A stretch of DNA of 64,000 bases, from the NCBI RefSeq assembly GCF_024362695.1, contig NC_065420.1, forward strand, positions 12,129,420 to 12,193,419, read 5' to 3'. Shown here piece after piece: positions 1 to 10,859 of this stretch. Under the pieces are notes generated by a model that worked only from the letters and a program-made list of their open reading frames with translations, was not told where the DNA came from and did no database searches. Position 1 is the first letter of the stretch. Each line of letters opens with the position of its first letter. The translations under genes and the position numbers were made by a program. Source of the stretch: Pectinophora gossypiella. Its lineage: Eukaryota > Arthropoda > Insecta > Lepidoptera > Gelechiidae.

Positions 1-85
1 ATTATTTTTATATATGATTCTGTCGTTATATTGTATTTTGGAATAATTATCCGAGTAATGAGAAAATAGGTAATTATCACGTCCT
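1..85. repeat. fragment of a dispersed repeat
   Basis: The stretch around 30-80 (ATTGTATTTTGGAATAATTA onward) recurs in inverted orientation at about 6,915-6,985, so it is a dispersed repeat fragment, not unique sequence. Nothing coding is seen. Its class is unknown. Confidence 0.5.
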
Positions 86-229
86 CAACTTGGTCCCTCA
101 TTTACCAAAACTCACGAGAAGCGAGACACTAAATACCTAAACATTAAGCTCAATCGATGCTCTTTAAATATCAGATTCTAAGAAATTCTATTACTTATAA
201 TGAAATCAGTAAGGTCATTGATAGCCAGA

Positions 230-676
230 AACTTCTTCTTATCGTGTGGGTTGTCAGGTGGAACACCAGCCTCATCAACCCTGGTGTCAGGGTTACGATT
301 GAGCCGCCAAAGACCCCTGACACGGCTCATGTAACGATTATTCACATCAGTAAATAGTAACCGGGACCATATTTTTTTTTGTATTTATTATTGTATGTCA
401 CAACATGACTAAATGTGCTGAGCGCTATAAGCTTTACTTCCATCGACATACTTACCACATTTATGACAATAAATTTCATTTCATTTCATTTCAACGGCTT
501 AACGTGCCTTCCGAATCACGGATCATCTTACTTTCGGACAATCAGGTGATCAGCCTGTAATGTCCTTACCAAACTAGAGATCACAAAGTGATTTATGTGA
601 TATGTCCCCACCGGGATTCGAACCCGGGGCCTCTGGATTGTGAGTTCAACGCTTAACCACTGGACCACAGAGGCTG
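230..676 (-). repeat. SINE with tRNA-like head (family B), interrupted
   Basis: Read on the minus strand the element starts with a tRNA-like head (CCTCTGTGGTCCAGTGGTTA, then the B-box-like GGTTCGAATCC near 610-625). It continues through a core seen many times in this window and ends in a GAAGAAG tail at about 230-240. A second element (370-494) splits the core between 'gggacca' and 'acggctt'. Other copies lie near 4.8, 7.5, 13.4, 23.9, 38.2, 42.3, 46.4 and 53.8 kb. The head is tRNA-derived; it is not a functional tRNA gene. Confidence 0.75.
370..494 (+). mobile_element. LINE 3' end with (ATTTC)n tail
   Basis: This segment interrupts SINE B. It ends with AATAAA followed by repeats of ATTTC, the kind of 3' tail left by truncated non-LTR retrotransposons. 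No coding part is left. Confidence 0.45.
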
Positions 677-844
677 TCATGGCCGTGGTAGCCAGAATAA
701 TCATTTCCCACGCTTGTAAGACAATATGATGACCTGATCAGTCCGATCCTATTTGATCACGTAAATGTCATAGTTTGATCAATACTAATTAGTCAATATT
801 AGACCAAGTCAATTAATAAAATACGAGATCATATTCTTTATAAA

Positions 845-905
845 ACACACACACATACACATAAGTACGCGCGTACACACACACACACAAGTACGCGCAT
901 ACGTG
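845..905. repeat. CA/GT microsatellite
   Basis: Alternating CA runs with interspersed TACGCG steps. The minus-strand frame across it is an artefact of the repeat. Confidence 0.8.
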
Positions 906-1066
906 CACTCGTCTGCCCCTACTACTTTAATTAATACGTGGTTAACTGTAATTAGCTTCACTGGCTTATAACATAATATTGTAAAGTATTGTAAATGAGC
1001 TGTTGTTAACCTGAATAAATAAAAAAAACTTTTCGGAACCACCTCAGACATAGACTAGTAAGTATA

Positions 1067-1290
1067 CAGGGTGCTAGTGACATCGTAACGAATACTGAGG
1101 GGGATGATTCAGACCATGATTCTAAGTTAATAGCAAGTGGAATTTTCCTTCGCCAAAAACATGATTTTACGCGCTTTTTTAAATTATTTGAAATTCTATA
1201 CTTTTGCGATGGAAAATTCCACTTGATATCAACTCAGAATCATGATCTGAATTATCCCTTCAATATTCGTTACGGTGTCACTAACACCCA
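1067..1290. mobile_element. hairpin MITE, CAGGGTG family
   Basis: Long terminal inverted repeats begin CAGGGTGCTAGTGACATCG and end GATGTCAC-like ...GTCACTAACACCC, flanked by TA. Both arms include the stretch GATTCAGACCATGATTCT or its complement. The TA flanks suggest a Tc1/mariner-type origin (inference). At least ten full or half copies occur in the window. Confidence 0.7.
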
Positions 1291-1363
1291 TACAAATGTA
1301 TATATATACGTACTTGTACGGGGTGTAAATGGATTTAGTGTTTAGTAATTTAATTTAGTAATT

Positions 1364-1643
1364 CTCTCTCTCTATTTAAGAGCTGCGCTCTTGTCGGTGG
1401 AGTAACCGCCATTCCTCTCTTCTTCCCGCCAAAACCTTCACCTCCCGATACGACACGACCTGCACCTTCTCTTTTATTTGTTTCATAAATGTTATCCTAG
1501 GTCTACCCCTTCCTCTCTTCCCCTCAATTTTTCCTTCTATAATGTTTGTTATAAATGAATCGTGTCGTATCAGGTGGCCAATCATATTTCCTCTCCGGTT
1601 CTCTATAGTCTTCAATATGGTTCTCTTTTCTTCAACTCTGTTC
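1364..1643 (-). mobile_element. 5'-truncated LINE, ORF2 C-terminus
   Basis: A minus-strand frame encodes the end of a non-LTR retrotransposon ORF2, with motifs such as RRGNMIGHLIRHDSF, GKRGRGRPR and WRLLHRQERSS then stop. This C-terminal region is common in insect LINE polyproteins. The fragment is bounded by a perfect 12-bp target duplication AATTTAGTAATT at 1352-1363 and 1644-1655, which fixes its limits. It is a dead-on-arrival copy with no reverse transcriptase. Confidence 0.75.
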
Positions 1644-1655
1644 AATTTAGTAATT

Positions 1656-1985
1656 GGCCAGCTTGTATTCTTGCAACATTTACCCGTCGATATACAGTAG
1701 AATTACTTGCGCCCGCGCCGCTTCTAAATTAGTTAAGAAGTAAAACATAATATCGACATTCCTAATGAGTTAATTAACCTACATAGGATTTATTTCTACT
1801 TCACTTTAAATTATTTCAATTTAATTATTCAAGTGTCTTGTAATAAAGAATTAGAAGAGAACCAGCAATATTTATCATCTCACGATAACTATTCATTGAT
1901 ATTATAAAAGACATTTTAATGCAAAAATTACGAAAAATCTTTTGTTAATCTGTTGATAAATGAAGAAATGGTTTTAGAGCTTTGT
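1656..1985. other. no recognised feature
   Basis: AT-rich sequence. No coding frame, hairpin or known repeat was seen. Confidence 0.5.
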
Positions 1986-1998
1986 ATTAGAATTAGCA

Positions 1999-2122
1999 GT
2001 CGTTAATAACCATCAATCCGCACTGGGCCCGCGTGATGGTTTAAGGCCCGATCTCCCTATCCATCCATAGGGAAGGCCCGTGCCCCAGCAGTGGGGACGT
2101 TAATGGGCTGATGATGATGATG
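1999..2122 (+). mobile_element. 5'-truncated SINE (family A)
   Basis: This is the 3' 124 bp of the TGA-tailed SINE found complete at 34.8 kb and 53.4 kb, ending in GGCTGATGATGATGATG. A perfect 13-bp duplication ATTAGAATTAGCA flanks it at 1986-1998 and 2123-2135, so the truncation occurred at insertion. Confidence 0.85.
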
Positions 2123-2483
2123 ATTAGAATTAGCAAATAGATTTGTGTATAAAAGCAGAGCGAGTAAGTAGAGCGTAAATAATGTACGCAGTTACACCAT
2201 AACTCGCATGCATATAACGTTAACATTATAAGGTCCAACGCGCACTATTTCGATAATGATAATTAACGACTCTACAATAGTGAGATAGTGGTTAAGTTCG
2301 GATGGGGAGCTACGGGGTATAACATAGAACCCTTGCCCAGGGATACGATTGAAGAACTCAACGGTTGCAGAGGCGGAGATGGGACCCATCGGTACGGCAA
2401 TGCAGGACGGAAGGAGCCAGTCACAGGGACTGTAACCTGGAACCTGACAGAGGCAGCAGTAACTGTCAGTACTATTCAGAGGC

Positions 2484-2640
2484 GGAGGACAGGAGTCCTA
2501 GCACGGCTTTGAAATGGACTACTCTGAGTGTCATCCCACTCGCGTCAGAATACTTCGAGGCGGAAGGCAAGAGGGAAACCACTGCCGTATAATTGTTAAA
2601 AAAAAACATCAGGAGATTGCTACACCGACAAGAGTGTGGC
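2484..2640 (+). mobile_element. LINE 3' terminal fragment
   Basis: The sequence from GGCGGAGGACAGGAGTCC to GACAAGAGTGTGGCTCTTAA matches other copies at 9,776-9,945, 25,397-25,535, 36,655-36,835 (minus) and 49,565-49,730. The final part corresponds to the LHRQERS codons of the LINE at 1,364-1,643, so these are probably 3' ends of one LINE family. Confidence 0.6.
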
Positions 2641-2679
2641 TCTTAATTAGTGATGATTAATAAAATTATGAAACATACA

Positions 2680-2855
2680 TAAACGGCCTATACACGTCCC
2701 ACTGCTGGGCTCCCCTCAATCAACCGGAGGAGGTATGGAGCATACTCCACCACGCTGCTCCACTGGGTGGAGGTGTTTGGGCTAGTAGCCCGGGACCAAC
2801 GGCTTAACATGCCTTCCGAAACACGGAATCTTACTTTTTCGGAAAATCAGGTGAT
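2680..2855 (-). repeat. partial SINE (family C)
   Basis: The minus strand carries the 3' portion of SINE family C: 'cccagcagtgggacgt' preceded by the CTCCGGTTGATTGAGGGG block and the ACGTTAAGCC-type core. The tRNA-like head is missing. Confidence 0.65.
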
Positions 2856-2929
2856 AAAATTATTAACGCAGTTATTTTTCTTTTCGAGCAATGAAATGAC
2901 TGTGTGAATCAAGGTTGTCAATATCATCA

Positions 2930-3140
2930 TCACTCTAGCATTAACCCGTTTCTCACAGGGTCCGCTTACCTAACCTGAAGATTTGACAGGTCCGGTTTTT
3001 TTACAGAAGCGAGTGTCCAACCCGCGAAGGGAAATCCAGCCCAATACAGGTGTTGCGAACTCTTGTATGTTGGTTTTGTTACGTTTTTTTCTTTTGGTGA
3101 CGTTGGTGAATTAAAAATATCTCTCAAAACTAAGTATTTG
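2930..3140. repeat. dispersed repeat (GTCCGCTTACCTAACCTGAA family)
   Basis: Contains CACAGGGTCCGCTTACCTAA and further blocks repeated at 15.37, 26.45, 39.4 (minus), 50.13 and 57.72 kb. The class is not identifiable from sequence alone. Confidence 0.6.
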
Positions 3141-3760
3141 TTGTTCATTTAGGTATACAGTCCACTTCATATTCATCAGCTACCACCGTAGTTCACAACA
3201 GGTTAGGTCATATACTCCCGAAAATGCAAGGTTGTCTATATCAATCAGAATAAATGATTGAGAGCTAAAAAAATAAATAATAATAATAAAGTTTATTTAG
3301 GTAAAATCTACGACACACATATACATTTAAAACATTAAAATATACACACATAACATTAATATTTAGTTGGAAAACATAAAGGTATATGGGTGCCGCAGTT
3401 CACCAAAAAAGGCCAGGGTTCAGCTCGTCACTTATTACGTATCAAAAGGTGTTATATCACAGAATAAATAATAATACTATATTGAATTATTGTAAATTGA
3501 TCCGTGATCGGTTAGACGCAACTAGAGCATGACAGATCTCATGAAATATTATCTTTAAAATATTAATTACATTAATACCTTATTGATTTGTGCAGAATAT
3601 TGAGACACAAAGTGCTTTTAAAGTACACTGACGTGCAAAACTAAATTCATACTTCTAAAATTATAATATTTTTTTAAGTAAATCCACAAGATACTACCTT
3701 ACCTCCTAAATTTTCGCATGCTTCTATCTAGCTGATCATGTGATACTTAGAACATTTTTT
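3141..3760. other. no recognised feature
   Basis: AT-rich sequence with a short AAT run near 3,275-3,295. No coding or inverted-repeat structure was seen. Confidence 0.45.
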
Positions 3761-3764
3761 TTGA

Positions 3765-4235
3765 CGTGACTTATAGTAGATTTGCCGTAGATAGCATTAA
3801 CCACTTGGCCGGACAAATGGGAAGCGCTGAAGGCTCTCACCCGGTACAACGTTTAAGACAACAGGCCTGAGGGTCCCCAGCAGTTGGGCGCGAACCTCGG
3901 CTCAGGGCGTCGTCTGAGAGGAAAAATATTTGAAAGAATAATTCGACCCTAGTGGGTCGATAGCGATAAGCGCTGATTGAGGGAAATCGTCTACCACGCC
4001 GGCGGGGTCCGTATCGGGGTCCTGAAGTGTTTGGTGTCACGAGCTGATTGGCTGCCTCTATGGCTTGAGTAATCGGGTTCGTATATTACGTCCTTCGGAC
4101 GCCGATACTTTTCAGTACCGTCCACTAGTGAACTCACCAGCTAGTCCGTGGTACCGAATTCCCAGTGGTCCTACCAGTAAGTCTATTGGGAAGGAAATTC
4201 CTGGCCTGTCAGTGTAATAATCCGCACCATCGAAA
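3765..4235 (+). repeat. dispersed repeat D, long copy
   Basis: The longest uninterrupted copy of a family that starts near TTGACGTGACTTATAGTAGA and contains GGACAAATGGGAAGCGCTGA and CGAACCTCGGCTCAGGGCGT. Other copies or fragments lie at 6.1, 13.7, 14.5, 27.3 (minus), 49.7, 51.2, 51.5 (minus) and 56.4 kb. No frame longer than about 67 codons crosses it. The class is unknown. Confidence 0.65.
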
Positions 4236-4304
4236 ATAAAGTGCTTATTTCATCTTTGTAAATGCTTTAATGCGCCAATTTTATGTCTTTAATTCACGTT
4301 CATT

Positions 4305-4403
4305 TACATGAATTTTTCGACGGGAAAATCCACTTAATATCAACTCAGAATCTTGGTCTGAATCATCCCCCTCATTATATGTTACGACGTCACTAACACC
4401 CTG
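4305..4403. mobile_element. half copy of CAGGGTG MITE
   Basis: Only the right arm remains, from the CGACGGGAAAATCCACTTAA region to CACTAACACCCTG, next to TA. Confidence 0.6.
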
Positions 4404-4798
4404 TATACTATGATGATAAATACCGGTTAAAGCAGACTCCAAATATACGTCAAAACAAAAAGGCAACAACAGAATGAAATTGATTTGTAACTCATTATTT
4501 TATTTGTCTTTTTAAAACTATAACTGAACAATAAGTAAGAATTATGCCGATATTTATCTAATGATATATCATTATCACAGATTGAGTTGTACAAAAATAT
4601 TTTCGCGTATAACAATGCAGATACCATCAGACAATCGTGACTGACTTTTATATACCTTTTGTGATACCTTCGATAAAATAATTCTTTTATAAACGATCCA
4701 GTGCGCATGCGCAGGGGGATATTTCGGAACGGGCAAGGTGATCTGTGCCTTGACCTGATCAAAATAACTATTAGATTGACAAAATAGGTATTATTTTT
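4404..4798. other. no recognised feature
   Basis: A 152-codon minus-strand frame overlaps this stretch, but it has no family resemblance and runs into SINE sequence. It is treated as non-coding. Confidence 0.45.
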
Positions 4799-4799
4799 G

Positions 4800-4985
4800 T
4801 AACGGCCTCCGTGGTATAATAATTGAACGGACTCACGTTCCTGAGGAGTTGTCTTAGGTTCGAATCCCGGTGAGGACATAATCACAAAAAAATACTTTGT
4901 GGTCCTTAAAGGTTAGGACATTGCAGTGTGATCATCTGATTGTCCGAATGTAAGATCATCCATGCTTCAGAGAGCACGTTGAAGG
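4800..4985 (+). repeat. SINE family B, 5' half
   Basis: Starts with the tRNA-like head GGCCTCCGTGGTATAATAAT and the B-box-like GGTTCGAATCCCGGTGAGGA, then the core. The 3' half with the GAAG tail is missing. Confidence 0.65.
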
Positions 4986-5099
4986 ATTGGTTCTGGCTAC
5001 CATTTACCTCAATAAAGGCATGGAAAGACCCTTACTGCCAATACCCTCGACTTTTTGGACATGCTCGACATGATAAGCAGCTATATCCTTTGTAATATT

Positions 5100-5672
5100 C
5101 TTACAACTCCTACCTCCCCTCCTGTCTCTCCTCCTCTTGTGCCCTCCTACAACTATACTATACGTTTAATTCTGCTGGCCAGTTAGTCTGTGCGCCATGT
5201 GGCCGAACCTTCAAATCGAAGTTCGGTTTTGCTAGCCACATTAGAGCCTATCATAACAACGACCTGGGATAGACATTTAGGAGTAGCTGTCGCCGGACAC
5301 GGCTTGGACGCCATTAATAGTATACTACATGGAATGTAATAAATAATTGAGAATTTAATATTGTTAAAAAAAAGTACGAAAAAATATTAATGTAACAATA
5401 ATGATTGATTGATGTGTAATGTGTGTGTAAAATGTATGTATGTATGTAATGTAAATGTGTATGTATGTATGTATGTAATGTATGTATGTGTGTGTATGTT
5501 GTGTGTGTATGTGTGTGTCTTAGTTCTTCCTTTCTAATAAACCAAACCATCTTTTTGACATCCGTCTTGCTTTTTTGTAATTGTTTTAGTGGAAATTTGA
5601 TATGATATTGTTGTCTTTTTTTTGTGTGTGGCGTCCTTTTATAATAAACTATTTTTATTCTATTCTATTCTA
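5100..5672 (+). mobile_element. LINE 3' region with zinc-finger-like C-terminus
   Basis: At about 5,188-5,270 the plus strand encodes CAPCGRTFKSKFGF then SHIRAYHNNDLG and a stop. This C2H2-like end recurs at 7.05, 13.97, 15.5 and 46.55 kb and is typical of some insect LINE ORF2 proteins. A (TTCTA)n run near 5,655-5,672, preceded by AATAAA, may be the tail of this or another copy. Confidence 0.5.
5409..5520. repeat. TGTA/TG microsatellite
   Basis: Runs of ATGTATGTATGTA and TGTGTGTG. The minus-strand frame here is low-complexity His-Thr and is rejected as a gene. Confidence 0.8.
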
Positions 5673-5874
5673 CATTATATTTATCTCAGTCTATCAAAAT
5701 ATGGATAGAGGCTGATTCAAGGATGGCTGTGAGATGCGCGAGCGCACTAATATCGGGGTCAGAGAATATGTTAGCATGCTAATTGTGATCGCAAGTGGAA
5801 GTCGCTAGCTTTGAATAGGTGTCCGGTGATTTAGGCGATTCTTTCCGGCCAAGTAGTTATAATGCCATATGCCG

Positions 5875-6120
5875 CATAACATAAGCTCACGACTACATCC
5901 CGATTGGGGTAGTCAGAGTTACATCCATCGCAACATGAACTAAGTACCTACACCTCACCGAGGTTTCTGTTAGACCAACGTGATAGGTGAGCCGTATCGC
6001 CGTCTATAATGGTCGAACCAGTTGGTTCGTTTGGAGTGTTAGTGAAAAATGCACTTGAGATAAATTAATGGTGCAAGTTCGGCGCTACCCTATTGAGAAG
6101 CAAGCCGGTGTAACGCAGGA
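5875..6120. repeat. dispersed repeat E
   Basis: The block CATAAGCTCACGACTACATC to GAGAAGCAAGCCGGTG recurs at 22.8, 42.65-42.86, 48.27-48.5, 53.75 and 54.15-54.26 kb. Class unknown. Confidence 0.55.
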
Positions 6121-6124
6121 CCAC

Positions 6125-6740
6125 TTTTTTTGACGTGACTTATTGTAGATTTGCCGCAATGGCATGAACTACTTGACCGGACAAATGGGGAGCGCTGAAG
6201 GCTCTCATCATCATCATCATCAGCCCATTAACCCACTGCTGGGGCATGGGCCTTCCCTATGGATGAATAGGGAGATCGGGCCTTAAACCATCACGCGGGC
6301 CCAGTGCGGATTGATGGTTATTAACGACTGCTAATGCAGCCAGGACCAACGGCTTAACGTGCCTTCAGAAGCACAGAGGAGCTCGAGATGAAAACATTTT
6401 TTGTTGTGGTCACCCATCCTATGACCGGCCTTTGCGAAAGTTGCTTAACTTCAACAATCGCAGACCGAGCGCGTTTACCGCTGCCCTACCGAGCTCCTCA
6501 AGGCTCTCACCCTGTGCAAAATTTAAGACAACCGGCCTAAGGGTGCCCGGTGAGAATTGGGCGCGAACCTCAGCTCAGGGCGTCGTCTGAGAGGATTGAA
6601 ACAATTAATCGACCCTAGTGGGTCGAAAGCTACGAATTTTTTTTTTCTATTCTTTTTAATATTTTTTTATTAGTTCTACGGATAAATAATATTTATTCGT
6701 AGGTCGAAAGCAATAGGCGCTGAATGTGACAACATGTTCA
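6125..6740 (+). repeat. repeat D copy split by a SINE
   Basis: Repeat D is continuous across 6,125-6,207 and 6,510-6,640 once the SINE at 6,208-6,499 is removed. Confidence 0.6.
6208..6499 (-). mobile_element. full-length SINE (family A) nested in repeat D
   Basis: A 292-bp SINE. The minus-strand head is close to GAGCTCGGTAGGGCAGCGG and the 3' end is a TGA run. A perfect 10-bp duplication AAGGCTCTCA flanks it at 6198-6207 and 6500-6509, and removing one copy restores the repeat D sequence. Confidence 0.85.
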
Positions 6741-6987
6741 CCGCCAACCGCGTGTCATACGCAGTGATGTTCCGGCAGTAAAAATGCGCAAAACTTACGT
6801 AAAAAGAGCTTTATCACTTAGCCTTTAAAAGAAAGAAAAAAATTAAAGAACAACGTCATAATTCAGTGATGGACTTTCCAGGCTGCGTTCCCCAAAAACA
6901 ATATAGATGGCGTAGCACAGGTTTAACGTGATAATTACCTATATTCTCATTACTCGGGTACATAATTCTCATTCCAAAATACAATGT

Positions 6988-7455
6988 CATCATCATCACT
7001 GGCCACAGCATCTATCGTAGATGATTCTTGCAGCACTTGTGAGTCTACGGGTTCCCGCAGCGCCGCCGATGGCTATAGAGCCCTATAGCAGCGCGGCATT
7101 TCTTGCCACATCGTTCGCACACAAAACGCGACTCCACAGGAGGTGGTAAAGCACGACGAAGACTTTTTTGCTTCAGGTTTTCCAGCCAGTCATCGTCATG
7201 TCTTGAAGTCCCGACGTTAATATCATGGCGCCATTCAGGTCTCATTTCGGCGTGCTTCTCCCACCCATCCGTCTGAATACCGAAGCTGTTCATGTCCCGC
7301 TTGCAGGAGTCCTTAAATCGTAAGGATGGATGCCCTACAGGTCTTTTTACGCCCGCTATCTGGCTCAACATTACTTGACGCGGTATTCTATCAGGGTCCA
7401 TGCGATGTACGTGACCAAGCCAGCGAAGTCTCCTCTGCTTCAAAAAAAAAATAAA
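6988..7455 (-). mobile_element. 5'-truncated LINE, ORF2 C-terminus with C2H2-like motif
   Basis: The minus-strand frame reads RRLRWLGHVHRMDPDRIPRQ, then KRPVGHPSLRFKDSCKRDM, and ends CERCGKKCRAAIGLYSHRRRC. This order is characteristic of the C-terminus of insect non-LTR retrotransposon polyproteins. The insertion ends in a TGA run at its left side and is flanked by the perfect 12-bp duplication AAAATACAATGT (6976-6987 and 7456-7467). The polymerase domain is absent, so this copy cannot move by itself. Confidence 0.85.
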
Positions 7456-7467
7456 AAAATACAATGT

Positions 7468-7655
7468 AATCTCCTTATTATCGTGTGGGTTGTGAGGTGG
7501 ATTACCAACCTCATCAACCCTGGTGTCAGGGTTACTATTGAGCCGCCAAAGGCCCCTGACATGGCTCATATAACGACTACATACTTACATCAGTAAGTAG
7601 TAACCGGGACCAACGGCTTAACGTGCCTTCCGAAGCACGGATCATCTTATTAATA
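7468..7655 (-). repeat. SINE family B, 3' part
   Basis: The minus strand carries the 3' core of SINE B from the CCGTGCTTCGGAAGGCACG block to CACAACCCACACGATAA. The tRNA-like head is absent. Confidence 0.65.
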
Positions 7656-7939
7656 CAATGTAAATAATAGTTGCTTGATATTTGGATCACATTATGTATA
7701 GAATTACGTTGCTACCTATATTGCTTCTTTGATTTTGATTCGCCATCTCTAGTTATGATATGTAATGTATACCTACATTGATTTAAAAGATGTGTTGCTG
7801 TTGCAGTTTCTTGTCATTTCTTCTCCTCAGAAATAACACCTTGCGAAATGACGTAGATTCAAAAATGTTAAATTGACCTTCAACAAGTTTATCTATGATA
7901 ATTACGTTGAATAAATGACTCTGAACGTAGCCTGGAAAG

Positions 7940-8093
7940 ACAGAAAGGGGAAGACCAAGAAGAGCTTACATGGAACAGATTAAAGAGAAGGTTAACGTCG
8001 TGTCTTAGAGGAAAGTCAAGGAATTGACCTTTGATAGACTGGGATGGAAAATGCTATACCGACAAGAGCGTGGCTCTTAAATTGATAATGATG
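7940..8093 (+). mobile_element. short LINE 3' fragment
   Basis: A 154-bp fragment encoding a decayed version of the GRPR...QIKEKV...YRQERGS end of the LINE at 1.4 kb, ending in TGATAATG. It is flanked by the perfect 11-bp duplication AGCCTGGAAAG (7929-7939 and 8094-8104). Confidence 0.8.
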
Positions 8094-8104
8094 AGCCTGG
8101 AAAG

Positions 8105-9280
8105 TTCCTAATCCATTTGTAGCGGACCCAACTAGTTGGCCACCTAGTTCCGCTCACATGCAACAGATGGCGCCACATTCAATAATGCAGTCTTCAAGCA
8201 GTCCTGAAACGCGGTATCGAAGTTTTCACGGCAAGACGTATATATACAACTTCCAACACAATACTGTTGGATCGTCGATCCCTAGTCACACTACCAACTT
8301 GTGGCTAGCGGGGTACTATGCTCAGTTCGGTACCCCGAAAACATCCTTTGGCGGCAGCACATCCTCGCCGCCAAACATTTGCTTCGATCCTGACATACTT
8401 CTCTTGCGACCTCATAAAAACAAAAAAGAAGAAAACTCGCTTGCACCTCATGACTTGCAAACTGCAAGGTACCAGCATCACATTTCGTCAGCTAACGCTT
8501 CGGAAGTATGAGGCCGTAGTGGCCATAACACTTATATAATCTGTGGTATTAATGTACAAACTGGTTCTACGATGACACTTCAGTTCTTGACCTCGTAATT
8601 TTGATGTCATTGTGTTTTTGTCGGAAGAAAGGTTAGATTATGATAATATTGTTAAAAAATATAGTAAGGGTAAAGTAGTGTGTGTGTAGTGTGTCAGGAT
8701 CGAAGCAAATGGAATTCTATAGTCTCTGCTTACCCCGGTGGGAAATAGGCGTGAGTTTATGTATGTATGTATGTATATAGTAAGGGAAATTATTTTTTTC
8801 TAATTTTTTTGACAAAAGTGAACTTCGATTTTCCTCTTTGTCTCTCATATATTACTTTACATTTTTAAGCTTCAAATAATAATTATAATAACTTTGACTA
8901 CACCTCAAAATCTACACATTCCTAAGACCCTAAGATAAAAAATTATTACAATTTTTAACATTTATATATAATTAAATTGTTTTTTGGGGAACGCCGATTG
9001 GAAAGTCCCTGATGACTTGATATTTATAAAAACTCAATAAAAAAAAATACTATATGACCTCGTTGATGTCTTTTATATGATACACAAGTGTAGCACTTGG
9101 GAGGTTATGCATATTACCTACTATTGTTGTTTACCTATTGAATAGTTTTTAAAAGGCTATATTCAAAATCGATTGGAGGTACATAATAGGTAAAGTCAGC
9201 CGCTGGTGGTTGAGAAAAGATTTTACATCATTACGCTCGCTCAAATCGTCACGCATCACGCATCATGTTGGTACCTGGAA
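8105..9280. other. mostly unassigned; small LINE tail inside
   Basis: At 8,695-8,780 is a LINE-like 3' end (GGATCGAAGCAAATGGAATT and a TATG tail) that recurs at 11.66, 16.77 and 58.94 kb. A 117-codon frame at 8,158-8,511 has no recognisable family features and is not called as a gene. Confidence 0.4.
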
Positions 9281-9281
9281 C

Positions 9282-9945
9282 CTAATAGAAGGCAGCAGTA
9301 ACTGTCAGTACCATTATTTATTATTTATTTATTTATTTACATTTCACGACTTTACAGTGCAGAGGCGCCAATGCGCCGTGAAACTTTAAATATAAACAAT
9401 AATATAATTAAACATTATGAAAATTAGGTGTAAACAGTATAAAAACATATTTAATTTTCACACATCATTCATCTTCTCGCAGAACCTCATACACTCGCGA
9501 CACACATACGTCCACTCACTCACAAAGATCACACTCTGGTGCTGATGCAAGGAGTGCATTAAGCATGTGCACGGCACGGAGGAGTGGCGAGTGTGTGCGC
9601 GCCACAGTGCGCGCCGCCGACATGGCCAGCAGCGGGTGGCTGCGCGGCCGCAGGTTGTGTGTGGACACGTTGGGGACGTACAGTCTCACCAGCTGCGTCA
9701 CCAACTCCGGGCAGTCCGAACCACCGCGTAACGTACGGCAGGCATTTGTTAATAGAGTGTAATCACATTCAGGTGCGGAAGACGGGAGTCCTAGTACGGC
9801 TTTGAAATAGACTACTCTCGGCGCCATTCCACTCGCGTCAAACAGAGTACTGCAGGGCATAAGGCAAGAAGGAAACCACTGCCTTATATTTCCCTAAAAA
9901 AGTAGCATGGAGAGTGCTACATCGACAAGAGCGAGGATCTTACAT
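9282..9945 (+). mobile_element. LINE 3' fragment interrupted by another LINE
   Basis: The sequence GGCAGCAGTAACTGTCAGTA at about 9,287 continues at 9,766 as ATTCAGGTGCGGAAGACGGG, as in the uninterrupted copy near 2,455-2,500. The intervening block is a separate insertion. Confidence 0.65.
9316..9765 (-). mobile_element. 5'-truncated LINE (C-terminal ORF fragment) inside another LINE
   Basis: On the minus strand a GC-rich frame encodes CPELVTQLVRLYVPNV, RPRSHPLLAMSAARTVA and SPLLRAVHMLNALLASAPEC. The spacing R...HPLLA.P/SAART....SPLLRA...LN is that of the region after reverse transcriptase in insect jockey/CR1-like elements. The frame then stops and an AT-rich 3' region ends in an (AAAT)n tail at 9,316-9,340. 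A short CATT duplication (9312-9315, 9766-9769) flanks it. GTGAGT at the end of the frame looks like a splice donor, so a host exon was considered and judged less likely. Confidence 0.55.
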
Positions 9946-10144
9946 ACAAATACAATACAAAATACAAAAATATTTATTTGTCTTCCAAAAACCTTTTTCA
10001 CAAATTGTGGAAGCACACCATTTAAGCAACACATTGCTTGTGCTAGGTGGCCTCGCTCTTCCCAAATTATTATTTATGTTTGTAGACAGTTCTATAGTCT
10101 AGGTACCTATTATTATAAAAGTAATTGCGTGCAAGCTGTTATTA

Positions 10145-10210
10145 AGTAAGTAGCATGGAAAGTACTACACCGACAAGAGCGAGGCGCTTACATGTAAATA
10201 ATGATGACTA
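10145..10210 (+). repeat. LINE 3' terminal scrap
   Basis: GTAGCATGGAAAGTACTACACCGACAAGAG-type end shared with the LINE 3' fragments at 2.6, 9.9 and 25.5 kb. Confidence 0.5.
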
Positions 10211-10439
10211 TTACACATGTAACAATTACGAGAACAATCATAACGTTACACACAGCACTAACCGCAAAATGTAATGTAATAGGCCGGTTTTGGAATGACC
10301 GTGCGTGCACGTGGCTAGTGCACCAAATATTAACGATGCAGGATTTACACAGTACTCCATACGTACGCATCTGTGTTGGAAATAGGAATGTCCTGTTCCA
10401 GGGGTTCCCGTTGTAAAAATTCTTTAATTGTAAGGACAC

Positions 10440-10690
10440 CGGCTGCAATTCAATTCAATTCAATTCTGTATTGGTGCAGTCATGTGTACAAAGCTTCTTA
10501 AATTACAATACAATACAATACAAATACACTTTATTGCACCAAAATAAAAAGAAATAATTACAAAAAGAAAAAAAAATTAAATAAAAAAATCACATAAAAA
10601 AATAATAATAATAATAATTAATAATTATTAAAATTAAAATAATAATAATTATTATTATTATTTATTAATTATTTTTTAATAATTATTTTA
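10440..10690. repeat. retroelement 3' end plus AT-rich AAT tract
   Basis: AATACAAATACACTTTATTG through CACCAAAATAAAAAGAAATA recurs almost exactly at about 46,015-46,075. It is followed by a self-complementary AAT/ATT tract (10,600-10,690). Confidence 0.55.
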
Positions 10691-10859
10691 TTAAATTAAT
10701 TATTTACCACTTACAACATGACACCCCGTCGATGCTTTTCTTTTTGAAATTGTTATTTGTTGTTAATTGTTATCTTCATATAGGTTAGAAATAAAAATAA
10801 ATAAAAAATAAAAATGTTTATTACTCTCACCACAAAAATGTACAACTTCGTGCTGTCTT

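Noticed and set aside
600..680. tRNA-like sequence with an apparent B box (minus strand)
   Set aside because: It is the head of a SINE repeated many times in the window; the heads differ and lead into the SINE core, so they are not tRNA genes.
4427..4885. 152-codon minus-strand frame
   Set aside because: It starts in SINE B sequence and has Tyr/Phe/Leu-rich composition expected of AT-rich non-coding DNA.
5314..5550. 78-codon His/Thr-rich frame
   Set aside because: Translation of the TG/TGTA microsatellite.
8158..8511. 117-codon frame
   Set aside because: No recognisable motif or splice context, and composition unlike the Fem1b or Tmem214 exons.
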